From Cephalotus follicularis (Eukaryota > Streptophyta > Magnoliopsida > Oxalidales > Cephalotaceae), in NCBI GenBank assembly GCA_001972305.1, contig BDDD01005053.1, positions 6,433 to 70,432 of the forward strand: a DNA stretch of 64,000 nt, written 5' to 3'. How positions within the stretch are numbered: position 1 is the first letter of the stretch; every line of letters starts with the position of its first letter. Positions 21,234 through 34,184 of the stretch are shown piece by piece. Made by a program: the position numbers and the translations under genes. Below the pieces are notes generated by a model that ran no database searches, had not been told where the DNA came from, and saw nothing but the letters and a program-made list of their open reading frames with translations.

Positions 21234-22663
21234 TACTAATTGGCATTAATTGGACCTTAATTTTATGTTTGGTGGATTTCTTGGTATGTCATTAACCTAG
21301 GCCGAAATTTTCAACTCCTAACCCTAAAGTGAAATTGACAAAATGAGATCATTACAAATTTTTAATTGAAGCTGATTTTTTGTCAATGGATAGAACTTTG
21401 GTAAATGCCTATTTACATGGATTGTTTGATCATCCGAAGGTTAATACGTTGGATGTTGATGATGCAAGGGGCATTCCAACATCTGTACGTATGATTTAGG
21501 ATCTCAAACGGACCTCCGAAAGTTCATTCTAATAGTGTAATTTTTATTCAAGAGGAATAATAAATATTAGTTTATTCTAATATAAAATTGCATATTTTTC
21601 ACTTAATTAAACCTTTTTGTGGGATTTATTTTTTAATGTAGTGTTGAACTACATATAGGGTGGCTAGATATTAATTTATTTAGTGGGAGTGAAATTCCCT
21701 TTTGGCTGGTAGATAAATCGACAATCCATTGAATATTAAATTCTTACGTGTTTATTCATTTAATATAATATGTTATATTTTTTGAATTTCTTATGCATGA
21801 TGGTAGGCTTGGGACTAGACCTAGATGTTTTGGTTTCTTTTATGTACATTATTTAAATGCTTTATTACGATGGTATTCATTTGGTTTGTAATAAGGTTGC
21901 CTGCGTGCGCCAATAATTTTTCTTATCCAATAAATTCTTAGAGTAGAATTTTCTCTTCTCCCTTTAAATGTATTCTTATTTTTAATGCATATTTAATGTA
22001 ATTTTGAAATGGGAGTACAATGAAGATTGAAGAGGGGATCAAGAAGAATGCAAAACCATCTGAAGGCCATGTATGCATGGTACAATATTGCAATAAAGTA
22101 GATGTTTAGATGTTTAAATGATATCACATAGGAGACCTGGTGGTCACGTTTAGCTCACGTGATCACCATAATAGTTAAAGTCCCAAGTCAGGCCATTTTC
22201 TAGGTTGTATGAGATGGATGAAATTTTAATTTTTCCAAACACGTCAAAGCATGCTAAGTCGTCCAAATGGGATTGGAAGATAATTAAATTTATCTAATAA
22301 CAGTTTTGGTAAAACCTAAAATGTGAGACCTAAATTCCTCCAAGTTGAGAAATAATAAGTCCATAAGCAGTAGGGCACAGTCGGTGTCCTATCGTTGGCC
22401 TTCCACAATCATCGTTGAATGGTGTGGATATATTAAGGATAGCACAGCCCACCGCTGAGGTCCTCCATATAACCATTTCTATTCAATTTCAGTGTGAGGT
22501 GCACTGGAAGGAAATGACCATGTTTTAGTACTCTGACAAGCTCCCTTGTGGGTATGAAAACGGGTTCAGTTCTTTGAGGTTTGTGGGTCTGACTTATACC
22601 GGGATCTTATGGTTATTGTCATGCCCACCGCTGAGACCATAAGGGCCGGTAGGCCGAATCTAG
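21234..22663 (+). mobile_element. Non-coding interior of the Copia-type element (LARD-like)
   Basis: About 1.4 kb following the PBS without any coding region I can support; only a short stretch near 21380-21480 could be a gag beginning. The word CCCACCGCTGAG occurs twice (22448 and 22624). Interiors like this, with LTR and PBS but no pol, fit a large retrotransposon derivative or an eroded element. The 3' LTR is not seen. Confidence 0.45.
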
Positions 22664-22934
22664 TGTTTTAAAATTTATAGCCGCAAGTGCACGGATCATG
22701 CAGTAACGGGTCGAACGCAGGGAAAAACGTTAAACTACTTATAATTTATTCAACCTAGGCAAAGTATACCAAATGTGAGATAAACTATCAAAAACTACTC
22801 CTAATTATGCAAAAAATAATAAAACAATTGAAAACAAGAAATAAATAAAATAAAATAATAGACTAAAATAATTGAAAATAACACGTGCAAATTAAAATTA
22901 ATTAAAGCAATAAATAAAACTAAAGAAAATATAT
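22664..22934 (+). other. Athila-like LTR scrap and AT-rich bridge to the satellite
   Basis: Contains ATAGCCGCAAGTGCACGGAT near 22676, a word common in Athila-type LTR starts, followed by AT-rich DNA with many AAATAAA words up to the first satellite unit. No coding potential seen. Confidence 0.45.
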
Positions 22935-25900
22935 AATGGAAAATTGGTCCTATGGTCTCTAGACACCAAAGATTAGTCCTATGGTCTCTAGCAGGCCATA
23001 TCACTTATATGTGTCATGGCTTAAGTGTTTGACTTAACGAAGGCACATATTTCCTTCCTATGTGCAAAACTTAAGGTCCTTGGCTCCTCGAAGGCCAAAT
23101 GACTATCATATGTGCCAAGGGTGAAGTGTTTCAGTTGACGAATGGTCAAATTTCCATCCTAAGTGTCAAACATGAGGCTCTTGGCTTCTGGGAGGCCACA
23201 ATCCCTTCTTACGTGCCTTGATAAAGAGTTTGACTTAAGAGATGCTTAAATTTCCTTCCTAAGTGCCAAAAATGAGGTCATGGATTTTTGAAGGCTAAAT
23301 GACTTTCTTATGTGCCAATGGTGAAGTGTTTGACGGAATGAAGGCTTAAATTGACTTTCTAGAAACCAAACATTAGTTCTTTGGCCTCTATCAGACCAAC
23401 TCAAATATATGTGCCACGGCTTAAGTGTTTGACTTAACTCAGGCACATATTACCTTCCTAAGTGTACAATATAAGGACTTTGGCTCCTGGAAGGCCAAAT
23501 GACCTTCATATGTGCCAAGGGTGAAGTGTTTGAGTTGACAAATGGTCAAATTGCCATCATAAGTGCCAAACATGAGGCTCTTGGCTTTTGGGAGGCCAAA
23601 TTCCCTTCTTATGTGCCTTGGTAAAGAGTTTGACTTAAGAAATGCTTAAATTGCCTTCCTAAGTGCCAAAAATGAGGCCATGGCTTCCAAAAGGCTAAAT
23701 GATTTTCTTATGTGGCAAGGGTGAAGTTCTTGATTGAATAAAGGCTTAAATTGACTTTCTAGACACCAAACATGAATCATTTGACCTCTGGCAGGCCAAA
23801 TCACTTATATGTGCCACGATTTAAGTGTTTGACTTAACGCATGCATATATTACCTCTCTAAGTGCAAAACACAGGGACCCATGCTCTTGGAAGCCCAAAT
23901 GACCTTCATATGTGCCAAGGGTGAAGTGTTTGAGTTAAGGAATGGTCAAATTGCCATCCTAAGTGCCAAACATGAGGCTCTTGGCTTCCGAGAGGCCAAA
24001 TGCCCTTCTTGTGTGCCATGTTAAAGAGTTTTACTTGGAAAATGCTTAAATTGCCTTCCAAAGTGTCAAAAATGAGGTTCTTGCTTCCAGATGGCTAAAT
24101 GACCTTCTTATGTGCCAATGGTGAAGTGTTTGACTGAATATAGACTTAAATTGACTTTCTAGACACCAAAGATGAGTCCTTTGGTCTCTAGCAGGCCAAA
24201 TCACTTACATGTGACACGGTTTAAGTGTTTGACTTAACGCAGTCACATATTACCTTCGTAAGTGAAACACAAATGGACCTTGGATCCTGGATGGCCAAAT
24301 GACCTTCATATGTGCCAAGGGTGAAGTGTTTGAGTTCAGGAATGGTCAAATTGCCATCCTAAGAGCCAAACATGAGGCTCTTTGCTTCTGGGAGGTCAAA
24401 TGCTCTTCTTATTTGCCTTGTTAACGAGTTAGACTTAAGAAATGCTTAAATTGCCTTCCTAAGTGCCAAAAATGAGGTCATGGCTTCCAGAATGCTAAAT
24501 GATGTTCTTATGTGCCAATGGTGAAGTGTTTCACTGAATGAAGGCTGAGATTGACTTTCTAGACACCAAAGATGAGTCATTTGGTCTCTAACAGGCAAAA
24601 GCACTTATATGTGCCATGGTTTAAGTGTTTGACTTAATGAAGACACATATTACCTTTTTAAGTTTAAAACATAAGGTCCTTGGCTCCTCGAAGGCCAAAT
24701 GACCTTCATATGTGCCAAGGGTGAAGTGTTTGAGCTAAGGAATGGTCAAATTGGCATCCTAAGTTCCAAACATGAGGCTCATGGCTTTCGGGAGGCCAAA
24801 TGCCCCACTTATACGCCTTGGTAAAGAGTTTGACTTATGAAATGCTTAAATTGCCTTCCTAAGTGCCAAAAATGAGGTCATGGCTTCTGGAAGGCTAAAT
24901 GACCTTCTTATTTGTCAACGGTGAAGTGTTTGACTGAATGAAGGCTTAAATTTGACTTTCTAGACCCCAAACATGAGTCATTTGGCCTCTAGCAGGCCAA
25001 ATCACTTATATGTGCCATGGTTTAAGTGTTTGTCTTAACACATGCACATATTACCTTCCTAGGTGCAAAACATAAGGACCTTGACTCCTTGAATGCCAAA
25101 TGTCCTTCATATGTGGCAAGGGCGAAGTGTTTGACTGAAGGAATGGCCAAATTTCCATCCAAAGTGCCAAACATGAGGCTCTTAGCTTCTGGAGGCCAAA
25201 TGCCCTTCCTATGTGCCTTGGTAATGTGTTTGACTTAAGAAATGCTTAAATTGCCTTCCTAAGTGCCAAAAATGAGGTCATGGCTTCCAAAGGGCTAAAT
25301 GACCTTCTTATGTGTCAACGGTCAAGTGTTTGAGTGAATGAAATCTTAAATTGAATTTCTAGAACCCAAACATGCGTCCTTTGGCCTGTAGCAGGCCAAA
25401 TCACTTATATGTGCCACAGTTTAAGTGTTTCACTTAACGCAGACACATATTACCTTCCTAACTGTAAAACATAAGGACCATGGCTCCTGGAAGGCCAAAT
25501 GACATTCTTATGTGCCAAGGGTGTAGTGTTTGAGTTAAGGAATTGTCGAATTGCCATCCTAAGTGCCAAACATGAGGCTCTTGACTTCCAGGAGGCCAAA
25601 TGCCCTTCTTATGTTCCTTGGAAAAGACTTTGACTTAAAAAATGCTTAAATTGCATTCCTAAGTGCCAAAAATGAGGCCATGGCTTTTAGAAGGCTAAAT
25701 GACTTTCTTATGTACCAAGGGTGAAGTGTTTGACTGAATGAAGGCTTAAATTGACTCTCTAAACACCAAAGATGAGTCATTTGGTCTCTAGTAGGCCAAA
25801 TCCCTTATATGTGATGCGGTTTAAGTGTTTGACTTAACGAAGGCACATATTTCCTTCCTAATTGCAAAACTTTAGGACCTTGGCTCCTGGAAGGCCAAAT

Positions 25901-27451
25901 GACTTTCATATGTTCCAAGGGTGAAGTGTTTGAGTTAAGGAATGATCAAATTGCCATCCTAAGTGCCAAACATGAGGCTCTTGACTTCCGGGAGATCAAA
26001 TGACCTTCTTATGTGCCTTGGTAAAGAGTTTGACTTAAGAAATACTTAAATTGCCTTCTTAATTACCAAAAATGGGGTCATGGCTTCCAAAAGGCTAAAT
26101 GACCTTCTTATGTGCCAAGGGTGAAGTGTTTGACTAAATGAAGCCTTAAATTGACTTTCTAGAAACCAAACATTTGTCCTTTGGCCTCTAGCAGTCCAAA
26201 TCAAATATATGTGTCACGGCTTAAGTGTTTGACTTAACTCATGCACATATTACCTTCCTAAGGGTAAAACATAAGGACCTTGAGTCTTGGAAGGCCAAAT
26301 GACCTTCATATGTGCTAAGGGTTAAGTGTTTGAGTTAAGAAATGGTCAAATTGCCATCCTATGTGTCAAACACGAGGCTATTGGATTTTGGGAGGCCAAA
26401 TGCCCTTCTTATGTGCCTTGGTAAAGAGTTTGACTTAAGAAATGCTTAAATTGCCTTCCTAAGTGCCAAAAATGATGCCATGGCTTCCAAAAGTCTAAAT
26501 GACTTTCTTATGTGCCAAGGGTGAAGTGTTTAACTGATTGAAAGCTTAAATTCACTCTCTAGACACCAAAGATGAGTCCTATGGTCTCTAGAAGGCCATA
26601 TCACTTATATGTGCCACGGTTTAAGTGTTTGACTTAACGCTGGCACATATTACCTTACTAAACAAAACACAAAACGACTTAGGATACTGGAAAGCGAAAT
26701 GACCTTCATATGTGTCAAGGGTGAAGTGTTTGAGTTAAGGAATGTTCAAATTACCATCCTAAGAGCCAAACATGAGGCTGTTTGCTTCCAGGAGGTCAAA
26801 TACCCTTCTTATTTGCCTTGTTGAAGAGTTTGACTTAAGAATTGCTTAATTGCCTTCCTAAGTGCCAAAAATGAGGTCATGGCTTCCAGAATTCTAACTG
26901 ACGTTCTTATGTGCCAATGGTGAAGTGTTTGACTGAATAAAGGCTTAAATCAACTTTGTAGACACGAAAATGAGTCATTTAGCCTTTAATTGGCCAAATC
27001 ACTTATATGTGCCACGGTTTAAGTGTTTGACTTAACGTAGACACGTATTACCTTCCTAAGTGCAAAACATGAGGACCTCGGCAACTGGAAGGCCAAATGA
27101 CCTTCATATGTACCAAAGGTGAAGTGTTTGAGTTAAGAAATTGTCAAATTGTCATCCTAAGTGCCAAACATGAGGCGCTTGGGTTTTGGGAGGCCAAATG
27201 CCCTTCTTATATGCCTTGGTAAAGAGTTTTGCGTAAGAAATTCTTAAATTGCCTTTCTAGGTGCCAAAATGAGGCCATGGCTTCCAGAAGGCTAAATGAC
27301 CTTCTTATGTGCCAATGGTGAAGTGTTTGCTTGAATGAAGGCATAAATTGACTTTCTAGACACCAAACATGAGTCATTTGGCCTCTAGCAAGTTAAATCA
27401 CTTATATGTATCACGGTTTAAGTGTTTGAGTTAACGACGGCACATATTAAC
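22935..27451 (+). repeat. Satellite array, block 1 (400-bp higher-order repeat of four 100-bp subunits)
   Basis: Diagnostic words return at almost exactly 400 bases (e.g. CTCTAGCAGGCC near 22986, 23387, 23786, 24187, 24587, 24987). Inside each 400-bp unit four diverged 100-bp subunits alternate. A has GACCTTCATATGTGCCAAGG ... GAGTTAAGGAATGGTC. B has GCCCTTCTTATGTGCCTTGG ... TTAAGAAATGCTTAA. C has GACCTTCTTATGTGCCAATG ... CTGAATGAAGGC. D has CACTTATATGTGCCACGG ... TTAAGTGTTTGACTTAA. One unit at 24301-24700 shows exact 100-base subunit spacing (24301, 24401, 24501, 24601). Neighbouring 400-bp units differ by point changes of roughly 10-15% by eye, so the array is not freshly homogenised. Confidence 0.95.
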
Positions 27452-27943
27452 TTTTTTTTTGGGATAAGTTGTATATATATTCCAAAATAAAGGCGATCAG
27501 TTTACAAAGAAAAGATCCCTTTCTTACAAAAAGCGCAAGTGATGATCGTTATCACTGCCCCAAAGAGCAACTATCCTAAAATAGAAGCAAACTTTACATC
27601 CCAGAAAAGCAAAATGAGAGTTTTTTTATGGAAAGAACATCCGGCAAAACTAGAGAAGCCGACTATCCGCAACCAGCAGCTGAATGTATGGTAGTTGTTG
27701 AGGAGCCGACTGGTAAGACAGAACTAGGCGCCTGCCATGCACATAAGCAATACCAGAGACAAACAAGAAAGAGCCAAATACACCAGAAGGCATGACCATT
27801 AGCGTGAAGGAGAGAACAGGCGCAAAACAGTCGTCACAACAGGCTGCCATCCCAATAGGAACTGAGCAGACATCACAGTGGGTTAGCACCTGCATAGCTC
27901 AACATACCAGGTGAACAAGGCAAAGAGACAATCCCAGAACGCA
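27452..27943 (-). mobile_element. LINE-like 3' end inserted in the satellite
   Basis: Starts on the plus strand with a T9 run followed by GGGATAAGTTGTATATATAT, i.e. on the minus strand it ends in ...ATACAACTTATCCC plus poly(A), like the 3' end of plant L1 elements. About 490 bp interrupt the satellite, which resumes at about 27944 with TAAGTGCAAAAC. No RT is present, so it would be strongly 5' truncated. No clear target duplication is visible and a few satellite bases appear missing. A SINE or other retroposed transcript is an alternative. Confidence 0.55.
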
Positions 27944-30900
27944 TAAGTGCAAAACATAAGGACCTTGGCTCCTAAAAGGACAAATGACCTTCATATGGGC
28001 CAAGGGTGAAGTGTTTGAGTCAAAAAATGGTCAAATTGCCATCCTAAGAGCCAAACATTAGGCTCTAGGCTTTCGGGAGGCCAAATGCCCTTCTTATGTG
28101 CCTTGGTAAAGAGTTTGACTTAGGAAATGCTTAAATTGACTTCCTAAGTGCAAAAAATGAGGCCATGGCTTCCAGATGGCTAAATGACCTTCTTATGTGC
28201 AAAGGGTGAAGTGTTTGACTAAATTAAGGTTTAAATTGACTCTTTAGACACCAAAGATGAGTCGTATGGTCTCTAACCGGACAAATCATCTATATGTGTC
28301 ACGATTTAAGTGTTTGACTTAACGAAGACACATATTTCCGTCATAAGTAAAAAACATAAGAATCTTGGATCCTGAAGGCCAAATGACTTCCATTTGTGCC
28401 AATGCTTGACTGTTTGAGTTAAGGAATGGTCAAATTGCCATCCTAAGTGCCAAACATAAGGCTCCTGGCTTCTAGGAGGCCAAATGCCCTTCTTATGTGC
28501 CTTGCTAAAGAGTTTGACTTAAGAAATGCTTAAATTTCCTTCCTAAGTACCAAAAATCATGTCATGTCTTCTAGAAGGCTAAATGACCTTCTTATGTGCT
28601 AATGGTGAAGTGTTTGACTGAATTTAGGGTTAAATTGACTTTCTCGATACCAAACATGAGTTATTTGGCCTTTAGCATACCAAATCACTTATATGTGCCA
28701 AGGTTTAAGTGTTTGACTTAACGCAGTCACATAATACCTTCCTAAGTGTAAAACATAAGGGCCTTGGCTCCTGGAATGCCAAATGACCTTCTTATCTACC
28801 AAGGGTGAAGTGTTTGAGTTAAGAAATGGTCAAATTGCCATCCTAAGTGCAAAACGTGAGGCTCTTGGCTTCTGGTAGGCCAAATGCCCTTCTTATGTGC
28901 CTTGGCAAAGACTTTGACTTAAGAAATGCTTAAATTGACTTCCTAAGTGCATAAAATGAGGTCGTGGCTTCCAGATGGCTAAATGACCTTCTTATATGTG
29001 AAGGGTGAAGTGTTTGACTGAATTAAGGCTTACATTGACTCTTTAGACACCAAAGATGAGTCCTACGGTCTCTAGCAGGCCAAATCACTTATATGTGCCA
29101 CGGTTTTAGTGTTTTACTTAACGAAGGCCCATATTTCCTTCATAAGTACAAAACATAAGGACCTTTGCACCTATAAGGCCAAATGACTTTCATATGTGCC
29201 AATAGTGAAGTGTTTGAGTTAAGAAATGGTCAAATTGCCATTCTAAGTGCCAAACCTGAGGCTATTGGCTTCGGGAAGCCAGATAACCTTCTTATGTGTC
29301 TTTGTAAAGAGTTTGACTTAAGAAATGATTAAATTACCTTCCTACGTTCCAAAAATGAGGTCATGGCATCTAGAAGACTAAATGACCTTCGTATGTGCCA
29401 ATGGAGAAGTGTTTGACTGAATGAAAGCTTAAATTGACTTTTTCGACACCAAACATGTGCCATGGTTTAAGTTTTTGACTTAACGAATGCATATATTTCC
29501 TTCCTAAGTACAAAACATAAGTACCTTGGCTCCTGGAAGACCAAATGATTTTTATATGTGCCAAGGGTGAAGTGTTTGAGTTAAGGAATGGTCAAATTTC
29601 CATCCTAAGTGCCAAACATGAGGCACTTGGCTTCCAGGAGGCCAAATGCCCTTCTTTTGTGCCTTGGTAAAGAGTTTGACTAAAGAGCCCTTAAATTGCC
29701 TTCCTAAGTGCCAAAATGAGGCCATGGATTCCATAAGGCTAAATGACCTTCTTAGGTGCCAATAGTGAAGTGTTTGACTAAATAAAGGCTTAAATTGACT
29801 TTCTAGACACGAAACACGAGTCATTTGGCCTCTAATAGGCCAAATCAGTTATATGTGATGCGTTCAAGTGTTTGACTTAACGCAGACACATATTATTTTC
29901 CTAAGTGCAAAACATAAGGACCTTGGCTCCTGGAAGGCCAAATGACCATCATATGTGCCAAGGGTGAAGTTTTTTAGTTAAGAAATGGCCAAATTGCCAT
30001 CCTAAGTGTCAAACATGAGGCTATTGTCTTTTGGGAGGCCAAATGCCCTTCTATTGTGCCTTGCTAAATGGTTTGACTGAAGAAATGTTAAATTTCCTTC
30101 CTAAGTGCCAAAAGTGAGGCCATGTCCTCCAGAAGGCTAAATGACCTTCTTATGTGCCAATGGTGAAGTGTTTGATTGAATGAAGGCTTAAATTGACTAT
30201 CTAGACACCAAACACGAGTCCTTTGGCCGCTAACAGGCGAAATCACTTATACGTGCCACGGTTTAAGTGTTTGACTTAACGAAGACACGTATTGCCTTTT
30301 TAAGTGCAGAAGATAAGGACATTGGCTCCTAGAAGGCCAAATGACCTTCATATGGGCCAAGGGTGAAGTGTTTGAGCCAAGGAATGGTCAAATTACCATC
30401 CGAAGTGCCAAACATGAGGCTCTTGGCTTTCGGGAGGCCAAATGCCCTTCTTTTGTGCCTTGGTAAAGAGTTTGACTTAAGAAATTCTTAAATTGACTTC
30501 CTAAGTGCTAAAAATGATGTTATGCTTTCCAGATGGCTAAATGACCTTCATATGTGCGAAGGGTGAAATGTTTGACTGAATGAAGGCTTAAATTGACTCA
30601 TTAGACACCAAAGATGAGTCGTATGGTCTCTAGCCGGACAAATCACTTATATGTACCACGGTTTAAGTGTTTGACTTAACGAACGTACATATTACCTTTT
30701 TAAGTGCAAAACATAAGGACCTTGGCTCTTGGAAGGCCACATGACAGTCATATGGGCCAAGGCTGAAGTGTTTGAGTCCAGGAATGGTCAAATTTCCATC
30801 CTAAATGCCAAATATGAGGCTCTTGGATTTCTAGAAGCCAAATGCCCTGCTTATTTGCCTTGGTAAGGAGTTTGACTTAAGAAATGCTTAAATTGTCTTC

Positions 30901-31526
30901 CTAAGTGCCAACAATGAGGTCGTGGCTTCAAGAAGGTGAAATGACCTTTTTATGTGCCAGGGGTGAAGTGTTTGACTGAATAAAGGCTTAAATTAGCTTT
31001 CTAAACACGAAACATGAGTCATTTGGCCTATAGCAGGCCAAATCACTTATATGTGCCACGGTTTAAGTGTTTTACTTAACGAAGGCACATATTACCTTTT
31101 TAACTGTAAAGCATAATTACCTTGGCTCCTGGATGGCCAAATGACTTTCATATGTGCCAACGGTGAAGTGTTTGAGTTAAGGAATTGTCAAATTGCCATC
31201 CTAAGTGCCAAACATGAGGCTCTTGGCCTCCAGAAGGCCAAGCGCTCTTCGTATGTGCCTTGGTAATGAGTTTGACCTAAGAAATACTTAAATTGCCTTC
31301 CTAAGTGCAAAAAATGAGGTCATGGCTTCTAGAAGGCTAAATGACCTTCTTAAGTGCCAAGAGTGAAGTGTTTGATTGAATGAAGGGTTAAATTGACTTT
31401 CTAGACACCAAAGATGAGTCATTTGGTCTCTAGTAGGCCAAATCACTTATATGTGCCACGGTTTAAGTGTTTGACTTAAGGAACACACGTATTTCCTTCT
31501 TAAGTGTAAAACATAAGGACCTTGGC
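27944..31526 (+). repeat. Satellite array, block 2
   Basis: Continuation of the 400-bp higher-order repeat in the same orientation and subunit order A-B-C-D, about nine units. Ends inside subunit D/A at the TTGGC target site of the solo LTR. Confidence 0.95.
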
Positions 31527-33022
31527 TGTAACACCCCCGATGGTGGGAGCCCTTACAGGATCTTAATGCTAAACTAAAACATAACGGAAATATAACCAAA
31601 GACTGATACGAAACGGATGTGGTGGTCTAAAAAAACATATCTTATTACAAATTGATATAAAAAGTGTCTGAAATTTTAAACAAAACGTAAATAAAGACTA
31701 ATAATAATTCTGATGTCCAAATACTTAAATCATAACTGAAATAAAACCAAAGTCTGAAATTGTTTTTGCTGAAAACAAATCTGATTCTAAACAAGAACCA
31801 ACTCCTAGCTGACATTCTGATAATGGGTAACTCTTATCACACATTTCCCCCATGCTCCTGAAAACCTGCCGCATAGAAACAAAAACGCGGCTGAGCAAAC
31901 CTCAGTACGGATAAGGAATTAAAACAGTAAACGATGAACAAAATAATTTGAACTTTAAATTCAGTAAAGTAACGTAGTAAATATTCTTGAAAAGTAAAAC
32001 AGAATATTTAAAAACGAGCAGTTATAAAATCATCATAACTTACGAAAAACAGAAGATCATAATTCAAAACATTATCTGATTCATAATTTCAAAACATTAT
32101 CTGATTCATAATTCCATAACAGAGAATATCTGATATACATACATATATAGGTGCAAGGGGTTCGCGAGGCCCACATGCTCTGTTGGAAAAGTCGTGTACG
32201 GCACTACACAAACAATCCCAGTACTGATTCTTATCTTACAATAACTAGAGTATACTCATACGCCTCAAAAGGATCCATATCCTACCCTCAGGATACATAT
32301 TTAAAAGAGACGCCGTAGACCGTTAACACCGCCACGGTAGGTGTCATGTCCTCCGTGCCAAAGAACACGCCTATGATACCTCATAAATAGGGTTCTTCTC
32401 TGTATGTTATTATGCTAAAACATTGTTTTAATCCAAACAATTTTAAACAATTTCGAAACAATTTCTGATCTTATCTGTAAACAAAATCTTATCTGTATCT
32501 GAAATTAACATACTCCGTAAGTGGAAGCCATGCTAATATTTTCAATAGTGAAAACACGTATATCAAAACCAATATCCAATGTAACCGTACTAAAATTCAT
32601 TTTAGTAAGATTTATATCAAAACAGGAATATCCGTATCAAAATACGAGTTTTGTTGCTAATAAAACCAGGATCATAAATCCATTCAATAAAACGTAAAGA
32701 ATCCGTACATAAACATATTTTTAACTCATTTCGAAGGAATAAGCCAAAGAGCAGAAAATCCGTACATTAAAACAGTAGGAGGGCGTCAAAGAAACGAAGA
32801 TCCGTACAAAAATATAAACTGATTTATTTCAGTGAAATCATAAGAGTGTATCAAGGAACGAAGAATCCGTACCTTAGCTGATTGAACAATCTAAACAAAT
32901 ACGAATACCGGACAAAAGTATCCTAGAGTGTCCTAACTTCACCAGGAACGATATAAAGACCTAAACATACGAGTCCAAACATCACGTATCATAAAAGAAA
33001 TCAAAACATCAAAAACTGTCTT

Positions 33023-33160
33023 AAAGCGTCGACCTTTAGTACTTAGGCGTCGACGGTTAAAGAACAACAAAGAGACTAAGCGTCGAGTAAGGGGTCGACC
33101 GACTAAGCATAACACAGCACAAAGCGTCGACGCTCAGATACTAAGCGTCGACGGTTTGCG
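33023..33160. repeat. CGTCGACG palindrome cluster 1 of the solo LTR
   Basis: Six copies of AGCGTCGA(C)-type words, including AAAGCGTCGACGCTC near 33121 and GCGTCGACGGTT near 33143. Confidence 0.8.
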
Positions 33161-33911
33161 ACAGACACAGAATACCAACAGCAGAAAGCAGTTCCAATTT
33201 CCATGATCAAATCGTATTTGCCATTTATAAAAGTCATAGCAACAATAACTAGACTTATAAACATGTTATGTGAGTCTGTAATTATCAATATAGCGATTAC
33301 AAACACGAAATCATGAAATAATAAGTTTAACATAGTATGTTTATATAAAAATGTGGTTTTCAAAAATAGTTTACAAAACCATGAATTATAATCCGATTTT
33401 CTTGTTTATAATCCGTAAAAACAGTAGTATACATATGTAAACATATATCAATGACATGATTCTTAGTTTTTAATCATCAAAATTACAAATCATGCATAAA
33501 AATCCATGAACTAACATAGCAGAAATTTTATTTCAACAGCCCTCTAAAACATGCTCTAGATCATGCTATTGTTGGTTTTAATACAAAATAATGGATGATA
33601 TTGAAACTATAATGTACAAACTACAATTTTCGTTTAGAAGTTACCTCCAGAAAACGTCGAAATCAAGGTAGAAAATTGAGTTGAAAGCTGCTGTTCGTTT
33701 GTAAGAATATGCAGAAAAGTTCATGCTTTTAAAAAGGGTTTTGTCTGATTAATTGCGAAATCCGGATGTTTAATTGTCAAAATCAACATATTAGGACATT
33801 ACTATACATATCAAACGCGTTTATACACTTAAGGAAAATCGAATAACCAGAAAAGGCAAGAAATCAGCCTTCCAAAAACGTTGTCACCGACCAAACTGAT
33901 ATGGAAACCCG

Positions 33912-34055
33912 ATCAAAGCGTCGACAGTGTGATTAAAGCGTCGACTGTCAAGCCTTTAAATACAAAACGCGCCGAATCACACGTTTAGGCGTCGACCTTC
34001 CATCCAGCAGCCAAAGCGTCGACGTTTCTAAGGAGGGCGTCGGCGCTTTGTGCCC
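33912..34055. repeat. CGTCGACG palindrome cluster 2 of the solo LTR
   Basis: Five or six copies including AAAGCGTCGAC near 33915 and 33935 and AAAGCGTCGACGTTT near 34013; starts about 755 bases from cluster 1. Confidence 0.8.
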
Positions 34056-34184
34056 AGAAAACAAAACTCAAAGGAATTCAAACCAAAAATCAAATAGTTC
34101 CACAAACCATAACATAAGTCAAACATGATATGATCCCAAACAATAAACATACAAACATGTCAACATAGAAAACGGGATATTACA

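Larger units (their letters stand above)
31527..34184 (-). mobile_element. Solo Tekay-like Gypsy LTR with TTGGC target duplication
   Basis: 2658 bp running from TGTAACACCCCC to GGGATATTACA, flanked by TTGGC at 31522-31526 and 34185-34189. No interior, PBS or coding domain, so it is a solo LTR left by LTR-LTR recombination. Minus orientation is inferred from its layout, which matches the minus-strand Tekay LTRs at 43800 and 49680: C-rich start on the plus strand, two palindrome clusters at matching distances, and a GAGGTA box between them on the minus strand. It is a different family from both. Confidence 0.85.

Noticed and set aside
27650-27895. 81-residue minus-strand frame as a small gene
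   Set aside because: Part of the retroposed tail; no recognisable domain and no promoter or splice context.
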